Of a DNA stretch of 64,000 nt, positions 24,295 to 33,888 are shown in pieces. The stretch's first letter is position 1; each line of letters opens with the position of its first letter. The stretch comes from CAZEKB01 sp964512225 (GTDB lineage: Bacteria; Myxococcota_A; UBA796; UBA9615), in contig CAZEKB010000028.1 of the NCBI GenBank assembly GCA_964512225.1, forward strand, positions 4,164-68,163, read 5' to 3'. The translations under genes were made by a program, and so were the position numbers. The notes beneath the pieces are model-generated. The model did not search any database. It worked only from the letters and a program-made list of their open reading frames with translations, and was not told the origin of the DNA.

Positions 24295-25607
24295 GAGTCG
24301 GCCGCCCGGCGCGCGCGGACGATCGCCTTGCCCACGCGCATCCACTGCACGAGCGGGATCGCCGACGGGCACACGTACGAGCAGGACGCGCACTCGAAGC
24401 AGGACATCAGGGAGAGCGCCTCCAGCTGGTCCGGCCGCTCGGCCCGCGCCAGCCGCGCCAGGCGCGCGGGGTTCAGGAACAGGGGGCACGCGTCGAGGCA
24501 GCGGCCGCACCGGATGCACGGGTGCTCGACGTGGCCGCCGCGCCCCGCCCCGTCCAGGCAGAGGATCCCCGAGGTCCCCTTGAGCAGGGGCACGTTCAGG
24601 CTCTTCTGCGGACGGCCCATCATGGGCCCGCCCAGGATGACGGCGCTCTTGGCGTCGACCAGCCCGCCGCACGCGTCGATGACCGCCTGCAGCGGGGTGC
24701 CGACGGGCACGAGCAGGTTCTTCGGGCGCGCCACGCCCGGCCCGGTGACCGTCACGACCCGCTCGATGAGGGGGAGCCCGCGGTCGAAGAGGTCGGCCAG
24801 GGCCGCCGCGGTCCCCACGTTGTTGCACAGAACGCCCAGGTCGAGGGGCAGCCCGCCCTGCGGCACCTGCTCGCCGAAGATCGCCTCGATGAGCATCTTC
24901 TCGGCGCCCTGGGGGTACTTGACCTCGAGCCCGACCACCTCGACGTCGGGCGGCGCGACGGCCTGCAGCGCGGCGATGGCGTCGGGCTTGTTCAGCTCGA
25001 CCCCGATCCACGCCTTCTGCACACCGAGCACGGACATCATGATCCGGGTCCCGCGCACGACGGCCTCGGGCCGCTCGGCCATGACCCGGTGGTCGCACGT
25101 GAGGTACGGCTCGCACTCGCAGCCGTTGATCACGAGCGTGCGGACCACCTTCCCCTCGGGGATGGACAGCTTCACGTGGCTGGGGAACGCGGCTCCGCCG
25201 AGCCCGACCATGCCGCCCGCCTGGATCGCGCGGACGACCTCGTCGCGCGGGAGCGACTCGAAGTCCAGGGGGCCGGTCCCCTCGAAGCGCTGCGCGTCGT
25301 AGGGATCGGCGGCGACGACGATCGACTCGACCATCCGCCCGGCCGCGTCCAGCTTCAGGCCGACGCTGCGGACCGTGCCCGTCACGGGGGCGTGCTGGGC
25401 GACCGAAACGAACCCCCCGGGCTCGGCGATCGGCTGGCCGCGGCGGACGTCCTCGCCCGGCGTCACCAGCGCTTTGCTGGGGGCGCCGATGTGCTGGTTG
25501 AGGGGGATGACGTACTCGTCCACGAAGGGCATGCGCTCGATGGGGCGGCCCGCGGTCGCGCTCTTGGCCTCGGGGGGGTGGACGCCGTGGCGGAAGGTGA
25601 GGCTCAC
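24291..25607 (-). CDS. rnfC: Rnf complex subunit C (NADH/FMN and 2 [4Fe-4S])
   Basis: A 438-residue peripheral subunit that binds FMN and NAD(H). The N-terminal barrel-sandwich segment (PLNQHIGAPSKALVTPGEDV) is followed by the flavin/NADH Rossmann-like region with GLGGAAFPSHVKLS and NGCECEPYLTCDH. Two ferredoxin motifs lie near the C-terminus: CIRCGRCLDACP and CFECASCSYVCP. The length is that of compact bacterial RnfC proteins without a long repeat tail. GTG start at 25607 overlaps the stop of the upstream giant protein gene as GTGA. Confidence 0.96.
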   Translation of the reverse strand: MSLTFRHGVHPPEAKSATAGRPIERMPFVDEYVIPLNQHIGAPSKALVTPGEDVRRGQPIAEPGGFVSVAQHAPVTGTVRSVGLKLDAAGRMVESIVVAADPYDAQRFEGTGPLDFESLPRDEVVRAIQAGGMVGLGGAAFPSHVKLSIPEGKVVRTLVINGCECEPYLTCDHRVMAERPEAVVRGTRIMMSVLGVQKAWIGVELNKPDAIAALQAVAPPDVEVVGLEVKYPQGAEKMLIEAIFGEQVPQGGLPLDLGVLCNNVGTAAALADLFDRGLPLIERVVTVTGPGVARPKNLLVPVGTPLQAVIDACGGLVDAKSAVILGGPMMGRPQKSLNVPLLKGTSGILCLDGAGRGGHVEHPCIRCGRCLDACPLFLNPARLARLARAERPDQLEALSLMSCFECASCSYVCPSAIPLVQWMRVGKAIVRARRAADS

Positions 25608-28600
25608 GCGCTCGGCCCCGGCCCCGCCGAATAACCGGCGAGGGCGAGGAGTCGGTCGGTGAGGCGCCGGACCGCCTCGGCGTCGGTCGCCCGGGCAGCG
25701 GCAGCCAGCTTGGTCTCGTAGCCGGCGACGACCGTCGCGACCCGCGCCTCGGCGTGCGCGGTGAGCTCGGCGTCCGCCCGGGCCTGGGCGCGGCGAGCGA
25801 ACGGGCCGCCGATGCCGCACAGCTCGCGCAGGACGGTCCACACCTCGGCGCGCTTGGGTGCGAGCCGGGCCGGGTCGGTGTCCTCGAACCGGCGCTCGCC
25901 CGAGGCCCAGGCCTCCAGCGACCCGGGGGCGCCCGCTTCGTCCGCCCCCGGGTTGCCGTCCAGGCTCATGCGCTCCCCGAAGCTCCCCTCGGCGGACGGG
26001 TCGTACCGGAAGAGGACGTGGGCCCGGCACTTCACGGCGGCGCGGGCCTGCTCGAGCGTGCGGTCCGGCTCGAAGCCGTGGCGGGCGGGGCTCGGGGCGT
26101 GCAGGTGGAGCAGGGCGGGGCCGCCGAAGGCGACGGCGTCGGCCACGCCCCGGCCCAGGTGGTCCGGGAACGCGGGAGACGCCGACAGCACGAACGCCCC
26201 CCGGCGCGTGGCCGCCTCCAGGGCGGGCGCCTCACCGGTCCCGAGCCGCCCCAGCCCGTCGAGCAGGACGACCTTGATCGGCAGGTCGCCGTCGAGCAAC
26301 GACGCGAGCTCGCCGAGGCCCCCCACGAGCGCGCCCTCGTCCGCGAGCACGAGCAGCGGCGGACAGCTCGCCCGCTCCTCGGGCGTCAGGTCGCCCCACC
26401 GCAGCGAGCCCAGCGCGGCGAGCCGGACCGGGAGGTCCCGGGGCGGCTTCGCCAGCAACTCGGCCTCGCGCAGCAGGAGACGGAGGCCGACGTGGCGCCG
26501 AGCGAGGCCGCGCGCGATCCCCCGAGCGAGTGCCGCGCCTCCCCCGCCGGGTCGCACGATCGCGGGGGCGTACCACGGGTGCCGGGGGGGCCGGAGCAGC
26601 TCGTCCGCGACGACAGAGCCCGCGACCACCACCCCGAATCGGGCCCGACCGAGGCCGTCGGCGCCCTCCGCGACCCGGCTCCGCGCGCGGTCGAGCTCCG
26701 CGATGAGGCCCGCCATGCGCAGGACCTCGGCGCGGTCGAAGGAGACGATGGCGTCCTGCCCGGCGAGGGCTTCGGCGAAGCCGGTCAGGTCCAGGCGGGC
26801 CCGCTCCACCCCGGCGGCGGCCCGGGCGAGCGTGGCCGCGTCCGTCTCCGCGAGGCCCTTCGAGAAGGTGTCGCGCAAGCGACCGTCGAGCGCGGCGCCG
26901 GCCGCGTCCAGCTCCGCCACGAGGACGACGGCCCGGGCCTGGGCCGACCGCTCCACGGCCGCGGTGACCAGCCGGGTCGCGAGGCGCAGGCCCGACCCCG
27001 GGTCCGAGTCGGCGCCGCCCACCTGGGCCTCGGCGCAGTGACGGCTCAGCAGCAGCCCGCGCATGGGGCCGAGATCGGGGTGCGCCTCGGCGGCCGCGAC
27101 GGTCGCCCCCGACGTGTCGGGGAGCTGCTCGCAGATCGACCGGCGGCGGCGCGCGGCGTCCACGACCGCGGGGGTCCGCGGGACCGCTTCGAGAGCCCCC
27201 GGTTCGCAGGCGGACACGCAGAGCCCGCAGCCCTGGCAGCTCCGGGGGTCGACGGCGACGACGAGCAGGCCCTCGGCGCCGGGCGAGGCCTCGCGCGCCT
27301 GGTGGAAGAGCGCGGGCGCGACGATCGGGCCGAGGCCCGCGACGACGTCCGCGGTGGCCGCGAACGCCTCGTCGCGCAGGGCGCGGTCGTCGCCCGCGAG
27401 CGGCACCCGGCCGCCCAGCCAAGCGTACGCGTCCGCCAGCGCGTCGGCGTCGAGGACCGTCCGCTCCGAGCCCGTGAGGCCGGTCGCGATGCGGCGGGCG
27501 AGGTGCTTGTGGTTCCGCGCGAGGGCGGCGGCCTGGGGACCGCGCGTGCCCGCGATCTTCGCGGCCGCCGTGAGCAGGGGCTCGATCCCGATCACGGCGG
27601 CGGAGACGGCGGAGTCGGGGCACGCCGCCCAGCAGTCGCCGCACCCCGTGCAGGCGGACGGGTCGAGGACGGGCAGCACCGCGGGCGGACTCGCGGCGCG
27701 ACCCACGTCGCTCAGGGCGCTGGCGCAGGCGGGCACGACGGAGGCCGCCGTGAGCGGATCGGGGGCGGTGACGGCCGCCGCCGCCCGCGCGGGCTGGATC
27801 ACCTCGCCCCAGAAGCGGGGGAGGCTGTCGGGGGCTCGGCGGGTCCGGGATACGCGGCGGGCGATGGCGGGCAGCGCCCCCGGGGAGTCCACGGACGTCG
27901 GAGCGGACGTCGAAGCGGACGGGCTCTCGTCCGTCGCCGGCGCGCCGTCGACGAGGCGCGGCGCCACCGGTCCCGAGGCCGGCGCGCCGGAGCGGACCAC
28001 GGCGGCGCGGCGGGGGAACCGATCGGTCGGGCCCTCGCCGCCGTCGTCCCACAGGCGCACGCGACCCGAGAACTCCCCGGCGCGCAGCCCGGCGCAGAGC
28101 CCGGCGAGGCGGGCCGGATCGGGCTCCCGCGCGCCGGGCGGGTACTCGGCGGTGACGACGGCCGTCGTGAGCGTGGTCGCGACCGCCTGGGACAGGGGGC
28201 CCCCCGGCCCGAGGGGATCCGCCGCGGGCTCCACCACGGCGACGGTCCGAGCCCCGGCCAGGGCTTCGGCGACGGCCGCCCGGGGCCACGGCCGCAGGCA
28301 GGCGATCGCCACCACCGCGATGTTCGGGCCCCGCCCCGCCTGCTCCATCGCCGCCCGCACCGGTCGCACCGCCGATCCGGAGGCCACGACGACGATCTCG
28401 GCGGTCCGCGGGCCCCACCGTCGCACCGCTCGGACCTCGCGCCCGGTGGCCTCGCTCAGGGCCTTCATCTCCGCCTCGATCAGCGCGGGCAGGGGTTCGG
28501 CCAGCCACCGGCGTCGGCTCGCGTCGGCCCGCCGTCGCTCCGCGACGGTGGGGGTCGCGCCCGCGGCCACCGGGTGGTCGGGATCGAACCACGCGTGCAC

Positions 28601-29212
28601 GCGGCGGCGCTCCAACCCGAACAGGTCGCGCTGCTCCTCGGTGGGGGTCGGGGCGGGCTCCCCGGGCGCCCCGAGCCGCGCCGCCACGGCCGCGACGTCC
28701 GGCACCCGGAGGGTCTCCACCGCGTGGCCGTCGCTGAACAGGACGACGGGCTGCATCCCGCCCTCGGCGACGCGGTGCGCGAGGGAGGCCAGGTCGGCGG
28801 ACTCCTGGGGCGACGACGCGGCGAGGACCACGGCCCCCGTCGCGGCGGCCGCGGACCACCCGGGGCCGCCGCCCTCCCCGGCATCTCCCGGGCGCTCGAG
28901 GACGTGCACCGTGAGGGGCGCGAGGCGCTCCGCCGCCGCGTGCAGCGGGCCCAGCGCGCGCCGGAGCTCGCCCCCGCTCACGAAGACGGCGGCGCGGCCC
29001 CCCGTGAGGGCGAGCCCGGTCGCTTCCTCCAGTCGGTCGTCCGCGGCGAGGGCGGGGTCGGGCAGCGCGTCGCACAGGCCGGCCTCCACCCGGGCGAGGG
29101 CCTCCGCGAGGGAGATCTCCTGCTCCTCCCCGGGCTCGGCGGGGGGCGCCTCGGCTCCCTTCGCCACCACGCGTCGCAACCAGGCGAGGCCCGCGCCGAT
29201 GGGATCAGGCAT
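25604..29212 (-). CDS. giant PFOR-like protein 1 with decayed TPP site, inside the rnf operon
   Basis: A 1202-residue cytoplasmic protein aligned by eye with pyruvate:ferredoxin oxidoreductase along most of its length. Residues about 40-180 match the N-terminal pyrimidine domain, 255-370 match the transketolase C-like domain (VVVASGSAVRPVRAAMEQAG), and there are two ferredoxin motifs, CTGCGDCWAACP near 520 and CQGCGLCVSACEPG near 660. The C-terminal part matches the TPP-pyrophosphate domain, but the diphosphate motif is lost: PFOR has GGDGWAYDIG then LDTEVYSNTGG, here ADEGALVGG then LLDGLGRLGTG. YDPSAEGSFGERMSLDGNP matches the PFOR tail. It probably no longer oxidises 2-oxoacids and may transfer electrons or dock PFOR/ferredoxin on Rnf. 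ATG 29212 with GGAGGCG upstream, overlapping rnfB by 8 bases. Confidence 0.8.
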   Translation of the reverse strand: MPDPIGAGLAWLRRVVAKGAEAPPAEPGEEQEISLAEALARVEAGLCDALPDPALAADDRLEEATGLALTGGRAAVFVSGGELRRALGPLHAAAERLAPLTVHVLERPGDAGEGGGPGWSAAAATGAVVLAASSPQESADLASLAHRVAEGGMQPVVLFSDGHAVETLRVPDVAAVAARLGAPGEPAPTPTEEQRDLFGLERRRVHAWFDPDHPVAAGATPTVAERRRADASRRRWLAEPLPALIEAEMKALSEATGREVRAVRRWGPRTAEIVVVASGSAVRPVRAAMEQAGRGPNIAVVAIACLRPWPRAAVAEALAGARTVAVVEPAADPLGPGGPLSQAVATTLTTAVVTAEYPPGAREPDPARLAGLCAGLRAGEFSGRVRLWDDGGEGPTDRFPRRAAVVRSGAPASGPVAPRLVDGAPATDESPSASTSAPTSVDSPGALPAIARRVSRTRRAPDSLPRFWGEVIQPARAAAAVTAPDPLTAASVVPACASALSDVGRAASPPAVLPVLDPSACTGCGDCWAACPDSAVSAAVIGIEPLLTAAAKIAGTRGPQAAALARNHKHLARRIATGLTGSERTVLDADALADAYAWLGGRVPLAGDDRALRDEAFAATADVVAGLGPIVAPALFHQAREASPGAEGLLVVAVDPRSCQGCGLCVSACEPGALEAVPRTPAVVDAARRRRSICEQLPDTSGATVAAAEAHPDLGPMRGLLLSRHCAEAQVGGADSDPGSGLRLATRLVTAAVERSAQARAVVLVAELDAAGAALDGRLRDTFSKGLAETDAATLARAAAGVERARLDLTGFAEALAGQDAIVSFDRAEVLRMAGLIAELDRARSRVAEGADGLGRARFGVVVAGSVVADELLRPPRHPWYAPAIVRPGGGGAALARGIARGLARRHVGLRLLLREAELLAKPPRDLPVRLAALGSLRWGDLTPEERASCPPLLVLADEGALVGGLGELASLLDGDLPIKVVLLDGLGRLGTGEAPALEAATRRGAFVLSASPAFPDHLGRGVADAVAFGGPALLHLHAPSPARHGFEPDRTLEQARAAVKCRAHVLFRYDPSAEGSFGERMSLDGNPGADEAGAPGSLEAWASGERRFEDTDPARLAPKRAEVWTVLRELCGIGGPFARRAQARADAELTAHAEARVATVVAGYETKLAAAARATDAEAVRRLTDRLLALAGYSAGPGPSA

Positions 29213-30059
29213 GACGCCTCCAGCCGAAGCGCTCTTCGACCTCGGGGGTCTCGAACTGCTCGCCCTCGACCCACACGATCGCGCCCGTGGGGCACCGGAA
29301 GGTGGCCGCGGCCGACGGTTCGAGCTCGCGGTCCCAGTGGACCACGGGCAGTCCCCCGACCATCTCCACCGTCCGCTCGGGGGCGTCCAGGGCGCAGCGC
29401 CCGCAGGCGTCGCAGGCCACGGTGCAGCGGGAGCGGGCCTCGTCGCCCTCCAGGGGGGAGGCGCACTGCACGAGCAGCTTGTGGGCCACGGGCTGCAGGA
29501 CGAACAGGTCGAGGGGGCACACCTCCACGCAGTCGCCGCACGCCGTGCAGGGGTCGACGGCGACCACCGGGAGCCCGTCGGAGCTCATCTCGATCGCGTC
29601 GAAGTCGCAGGCGCGCTCGCAGTCGCCGAGGCCCAGGCAGCCCCAGGGGCAGGCCTTGCTGCCTCCGTCGACGACGGCCGCGGCCCGGCAGGAGCCCATC
29701 CCGCGATACTCGGCCAGGTGGCGGACGACCGCGTCGCTCCCGGCGCAGCGGAGGCGGGCCACGACCTTTTCGCCGCCGCCCACGTCCACGTCGAGCACCG
29801 ACGCGATCTGCACGAGGGTGTCCTCCGACGCCACGGTGCAGTTGCCGGGCTGGCGCCGCCCCTCGATCAGCGCGTCGGCGAACCCCGCGCAGCCGGGCTC
29901 GCCGCAGGCCCCGCAGTTGGTCCCCGGCAGCAGGTCCGAGACGGCCTCCAGCCGCGGATCCTCCTCCACGACCAGGAAGTGATCGGCCACCGCCAGCACC
30001 GTCGCGAACAGCAGGGCGAGGCCGGTCATGATCACGATCGCGGTGAGGACGGGGCCCAC
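29205..30059 (-). CDS. rnfB: Rnf complex subunit B (ferredoxin-type)
   Basis: A 284-residue protein with one N-terminal helix (TAIVIMTGLALLFATVLAVA), the Fe-S domain DLLPGTNCGACGEPGCAGF with a further Cys in QPGNC, and ferredoxin-like clusters including KACPWGCLGLGDCERACDF and CTACGDCVEVCP. More Cys (CTVACDACGRCAL and FRCPTGAIVW) suggest extra clusters in the C-terminal part. RnfB receives electrons from reduced ferredoxin. GTG 30059 with GGAGG about 10 bases upstream. In this operon it is separated from rnfC by a 1202-residue PFOR-like gene, which is unusual. Confidence 0.95.
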   Translation of the reverse strand: MGPVLTAIVIMTGLALLFATVLAVADHFLVVEEDPRLEAVSDLLPGTNCGACGEPGCAGFADALIEGRRQPGNCTVASEDTLVQIASVLDVDVGGGEKVVARLRCAGSDAVVRHLAEYRGMGSCRAAAVVDGGSKACPWGCLGLGDCERACDFDAIEMSSDGLPVVAVDPCTACGDCVEVCPLDLFVLQPVAHKLLVQCASPLEGDEARSRCTVACDACGRCALDAPERTVEMVGGLPVVHWDRELEPSAAATFRCPTGAIVWVEGEQFETPEVEERFGWRRHA

Positions 30060-30075
30060 GGTGCAGCGGCCTCCA

Positions 30076-33000
30076 CTACTCCAGCGCCGCGGCGCGGGCC
30101 AGCATGTCGGGGGTCGCGGTCGCGTCGTCCGGTCGGGGCGCTCCGGGGTGGATGCACTCCGCGGGGCACAGCTCCGCGGCCTTGACGAGCTCCTCGAAGG
30201 TGCCCGCGTTCGTATCCGTGATGAAGGCCTGCTTGTCCGCGTTGTACTGGAACATGCGGCCGTTGAGGTTCGTGCACTCGTTGCAGGTCGTGCACAGGTC
30301 CGAGTCGATGTAGGCCTCGTCGAAGCCCATCGACTCCTCGGCGGGCTCCCCCGCCGCGGACGCCTCCGGCTCGGCGGCGGGGCTCGGAGCGGCGGGGCTC
30401 GGAGCGGCGGGGCTCGGAGCGGCGGGGCTCGGAGCGGCGGCCGGCCGCGGAGGCGCCGCAGCCACCGCCGGCAGGCCCGCCGAGTCGGTCCGGAGCAGCG
30501 CCGCGGCCAGCCGCTCGAGCGACTCCCGCGCGGCGGCCGTCTCCACCCGCGTCAGCTCGACGCGGTGCTCGGCCCGCAGCTTCTCGACGCGCTCGTCGGC
30601 GCGGGCCTCGGCCTCCTCGCGGGCCCGGGCCGCGGCCCGACGCGCGTGCTCGTTGTCGAACCCGGCCATCTCCTGCAGGACCCGCCACGCCCGGAGCCGG
30701 CCGCGGGCGGCCATGGCCAGATCCCGGGTGACCACGGCGCGGGCCAGGTCCCCCGCTTCGTCGTGCACGAGGATGTACGGGATCCGCCGGTCGCCGGCGG
30801 GGTCGTCGGCCTCCAGCCAGCGGGCGAGCGCGACCTGCTCGTCGCTCCAGGCCTCGGTCGGGACGATCCGGAAGTGGGCCCGGTGGGCCGTCGACGAGGC
30901 GACGGTATCGGCCCACGTGAACGCGATGGTCTCGGAGCCCTCCCCGTCGTCCCCCGCCCAGCGGATCGTGCGGAGCGGGTGGGGAAGCTCGGGGCCGGGG
31001 TTCCCGGACAGGTCGAGGCGATCGGCCCAGGAGCGCCCGGCGGACGGGTCGTAGCGGAGCTCGGGGCAGGCCCGACCGTGCAGGGCGGCGTGCACCTCCA
31101 ACCCGCTCCACGGACCCCGCGGCCCGGCGGGCAACGTCACCAGGGCCACGGCGGGGCGGCTCGCCCCCGCGAGGTGCCTCATGCCGGCGAGCAGCGAGGC
31201 GGGGCGCGCGGTGCTCGACTGCAGGACGAGGGCCTCGCGGTGCGCGACCACCAGCCACGCGAGGTCCGCGTGGAAGCGCCCGAGGTCCGTCGCCTCGTCG
31301 GCGGGGCTGGGCTCGTCGTGGATGAGGACGTGCGCCGGTCGGCTCGATCGCAGCAGCTCGGAGAGCGACGCTCCCCCGCGGCCGCGCATGCGGGCGCCGG
31401 TCGTGCGGACGACCACCGCGGGCAGCGAGGCGAGCTCGTCCGCGGCGAGGGCCTCCCAGCCGAGCCGGGCGAGGCTGTCGTCGTGCAGGGCGGGGTCGTA
31501 GCGCTCGGCGAGCTCCAAGCGGGCCGCCCGGATCGCCCGGAACAGGGGCAGCAGACGCCGGGCGCACCCGTCGAAGACCCCCGCCGCCGCGGCCACCGGA
31601 TCCGGGTGCTCCACGCACTCGAGGTCGTCCGGGATCGGCGCGGGGGGCGCCTCGCCGGGCCGGTGTACGAGCACCACCGCGGGGGCGGGCTCCGCGATGG
31701 CTCCCTCGATGACCGCGAGCAGCGCCTCGATGCGGGCGCTGCGGGCCTCGGCCAGGGGCGGCGCCTGGGTGCGACCCGTGGTCGCGGCCAGAGCCCCGGG
31801 ATCCAGCAGCGATCCCGCCCAGCTGCCGAACGCCGCCGACACGGCGCCGGGGTCACGCCCCTCGGCGGACCCGGAGCGGTGCAGGAGGCGGAGGTCGCGC
31901 AGCCCCTCGGCCAGCTCCCCGACCGAGGCCGCGAGCCGGGAGCGGGCGGGGCGTCTCGCGTCCCGGCACACCCGCAGGTGGAGGCGAAGGGCCGAGTCCG
32001 GGCTCGAGTCGAACAACACCGCGTCCGCGGGCAGCTCGCCCGCCATCGACCCGAGCGTCTCGAGCGCCTCGGACTGGACGGCCTCGTCGAGCTTCAGTCC
32101 GGTGAGGAAGCCGCCCACGGCGGGCTCCCACAGATCGACGAGCGAGGCCCCCGGCCCGACCGCGGCGAGCGCATCCGCCAGCGACGCCGCCAGCCTGCCC
32201 GTATTGACCGCGACCGCGCCCGCGCCCCCTCCCGCGTCCGCCGCCGCCGGACAGGCCGCGCGGAGCAGCTCGTCGAGCGGGGTGACCGCCACCGTGGAGG
32301 GCTCCGCCGGGTCGCCGTGGACCGCGAAGGGCAGGCCCGCGCCGGCGCCGAGCTCGGCGGCGAGCGCGACCATCGCGGCGGACCGCACCGGCGCTCCCGG
32401 AGCGGGATCCGGAAGTTCGTCGGCGACGCCCAGCAGGTGGAACCGCCGTACGGCGCGGGCCCACCGGGGGGCCGCGTCCGCGTCGGCGGGCGGCGAGGGC
32501 ATGCGGGGCAGCAAACGGTCCCCGCGGAAGTCCACCTCGCGGGCCAGGAACTCCGGCGCCAGCAGCGAGGGGTCCAGGACGGCGGGGCCGTCGGCGGGCT
32601 CGCCCTGGAGGAGCCGGCGGGCCGCCTCGGCCAGCGCCTCGGCGGCCGCGGCGTCCCCTCCGCCGCCGTCGAGCGGGGTCGCGGGGATCCACGCCGCCCG
32701 GAGGCCGCGCTCCGCTACCAGGGCGCCGACGTCCGGCCCGAGGCGCCGGGCCAGCGCGCGGTCCGAGGGCTCGTCGGAGCGCACCAGGATCGACCCTCCC
32801 GATCGGACGAGCGACACGGTCCGCGGGTCGAGCGCCCCGGGGTGGGACGCCAGGAGCAAGTCCGCCCCCGCGTCATCACCCGACCCCGACCAGGCCAGGG
32901 AGAGGGCGGGACCCTCGTCGGCCACCCGCGGGCCGAGCGTGGAGCCGGCCTTCACAAGCAGCGCCGCGGTCCGGCGGAGCACGTCGTCGGCCCAGGGACC

Positions 33001-33870
33001 GGGGGGGGTCGCGAGGAGGCGGGAGGACAGGCTCGGCCCCGGCGTCGCCGCGAGCGGGCGGGAGTCCACGCGCACGGTGCGGCCGTCGGCGGCCGCGGCC
33101 TCGACGGCGGCCGCCGCGAAGTCCGGCCTCGACGCGGCGCCCAGGACCACGACCTCGGTCGCGCCCGCGAGCGCCTCCCGCAGGTCGTCGACGGGCAGGG
33201 GCCGCGCGAGCCGCAGGGTGATCAAGGCGACGGGCCGCCCCCCGTCGGCGAGGCTCTCGCGGACCGCCTCGGCCACGTCGGCGAGGTCGGCGCAGGCGAG
33301 CAGCGCGACCTCCGCGTCCGCCGGTCCCACCCGCTGCAGCAGCGTCCCCGGGCGACCGGTCGCGCGCGAGACCAAGCGCAGGGCGGCCCGGGCCCGGCCG
33401 ACGACGCCGGGGTCGTCGCCTTCGCCGTCGGCGGGCTCGTCGAGGACGTCCGCGCCGGGCAGCTCCACGGCGGCGAGGTCGTGGGCGACGCTCCCGGAGA
33501 TCGTGCAGACCCCGGCGCGGCCGATCGCTCCGCTCAGCAGGTGCGCCGCCAGGCTCTGATCGACCGCCTCCTGGGCGGTCGCCGCCACGAGCTCGAACCC
33601 CACGTCTCCCTCACCGCTCCCCGGGGGTCGGCCCAGGAGGTGGTGGACGCAGGACGCGGCGAGCGTCGCGGTGGAAACGAGGGGCCCCTCGCGGAGCCCG
33701 TTGACGATGCTCGCGGCCCGGTGGCCGGTCAGCGCCAGACCCTCCGCGGACGCGACGCTCGAGGTGGGCGGTTCACCGCACAGCGCGGCCTCCAGGCGGG
33801 CCACCGCCTCCACCGCGGAGAGGATCAAGGGTGCGCCCGCGGGCGCCGTCGCGGCGGGGTCGTCACCCAC
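30076..33870 (-). CDS. giant PFOR-like protein 2 with C-terminal single-cluster ferredoxin domain
   Basis: A 1264-residue protein from GTG 33870. Its order resembles PFOR, with an N-terminal domain (ALTGHRAASIVNGL then VGFELVAATAQEAVDQSLAAHLL) and a transketolase-like domain (DAEVALLACADLADVAEAV). Near residues 810-930 is a C-terminal PFOR-like domain in which the TPP motif is gone: VVVRTTGARMRGRGG replaces the GDG segment. CPELRYDPSAGRSWADRLDL matches the PFOR tail. The internal two-cluster ferredoxin of PFOR is absent. An Ala/Ser/Pro linker near 1155-1180 leads to a last domain with CTTCNECTNLN and LCPAECIHPG, a one-cluster ferredoxin. Not a conventional enzyme; a ferredoxin-handling or scaffold role is inferred. 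It lies between korB and rnfB. Confidence 0.78.
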   Translation of the reverse strand: MGDDPAATAPAGAPLILSAVEAVARLEAALCGEPPTSSVASAEGLALTGHRAASIVNGLREGPLVSTATLAASCVHHLLGRPPGSGEGDVGFELVAATAQEAVDQSLAAHLLSGAIGRAGVCTISGSVAHDLAAVELPGADVLDEPADGEGDDPGVVGRARAALRLVSRATGRPGTLLQRVGPADAEVALLACADLADVAEAVRESLADGGRPVALITLRLARPLPVDDLREALAGATEVVVLGAASRPDFAAAAVEAAAADGRTVRVDSRPLAATPGPSLSSRLLATPPGPWADDVLRRTAALLVKAGSTLGPRVADEGPALSLAWSGSGDDAGADLLLASHPGALDPRTVSLVRSGGSILVRSDEPSDRALARRLGPDVGALVAERGLRAAWIPATPLDGGGGDAAAAEALAEAARRLLQGEPADGPAVLDPSLLAPEFLAREVDFRGDRLLPRMPSPPADADAAPRWARAVRRFHLLGVADELPDPAPGAPVRSAAMVALAAELGAGAGLPFAVHGDPAEPSTVAVTPLDELLRAACPAAADAGGGAGAVAVNTGRLAASLADALAAVGPGASLVDLWEPAVGGFLTGLKLDEAVQSEALETLGSMAGELPADAVLFDSSPDSALRLHLRVCRDARRPARSRLAASVGELAEGLRDLRLLHRSGSAEGRDPGAVSAAFGSWAGSLLDPGALAATTGRTQAPPLAEARSARIEALLAVIEGAIAEPAPAVVLVHRPGEAPPAPIPDDLECVEHPDPVAAAAGVFDGCARRLLPLFRAIRAARLELAERYDPALHDDSLARLGWEALAADELASLPAVVVRTTGARMRGRGGASLSELLRSSRPAHVLIHDEPSPADEATDLGRFHADLAWLVVAHREALVLQSSTARPASLLAGMRHLAGASRPAVALVTLPAGPRGPWSGLEVHAALHGRACPELRYDPSAGRSWADRLDLSGNPGPELPHPLRTIRWAGDDGEGSETIAFTWADTVASSTAHRAHFRIVPTEAWSDEQVALARWLEADDPAGDRRIPYILVHDEAGDLARAVVTRDLAMAARGRLRAWRVLQEMAGFDNEHARRAAARAREEAEARADERVEKLRAEHRVELTRVETAAARESLERLAAALLRTDSAGLPAVAAAPPRPAAAPSPAAPSPAAPSPAAPSPAAEPEASAAGEPAEESMGFDEAYIDSDLCTTCNECTNLNGRMFQYNADKQAFITDTNAGTFEELVKAAELCPAECIHPGAPRPDDATATPDMLARAAALE
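30374..30440. repeat. 15-bp tandem repeat coding for an Ala/Ser/Pro linker
   Basis: GGAGCGGCGGGGCTC is repeated four times in tandem and encodes the AAPSP repeats that link the PFOR-like body of giant protein 2 to its C-terminal ferredoxin domain. Copy number could vary without shifting the frame, changing linker length. Confidence 0.85.
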
Positions 33871-33888
33871 GTCGGCCGCCTCCCCGGC

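Noticed and set aside
25754..30031. Very long open frames antisense to the giant PFOR-like and rnfB genes, and similar ones opposite korA, PFOR and lut genes
   Set aside because: They are low-complexity Arg/Gly/Ala shadows caused by high GC; the sense strand has clear domains, ribosome sites and overlapping starts and stops.
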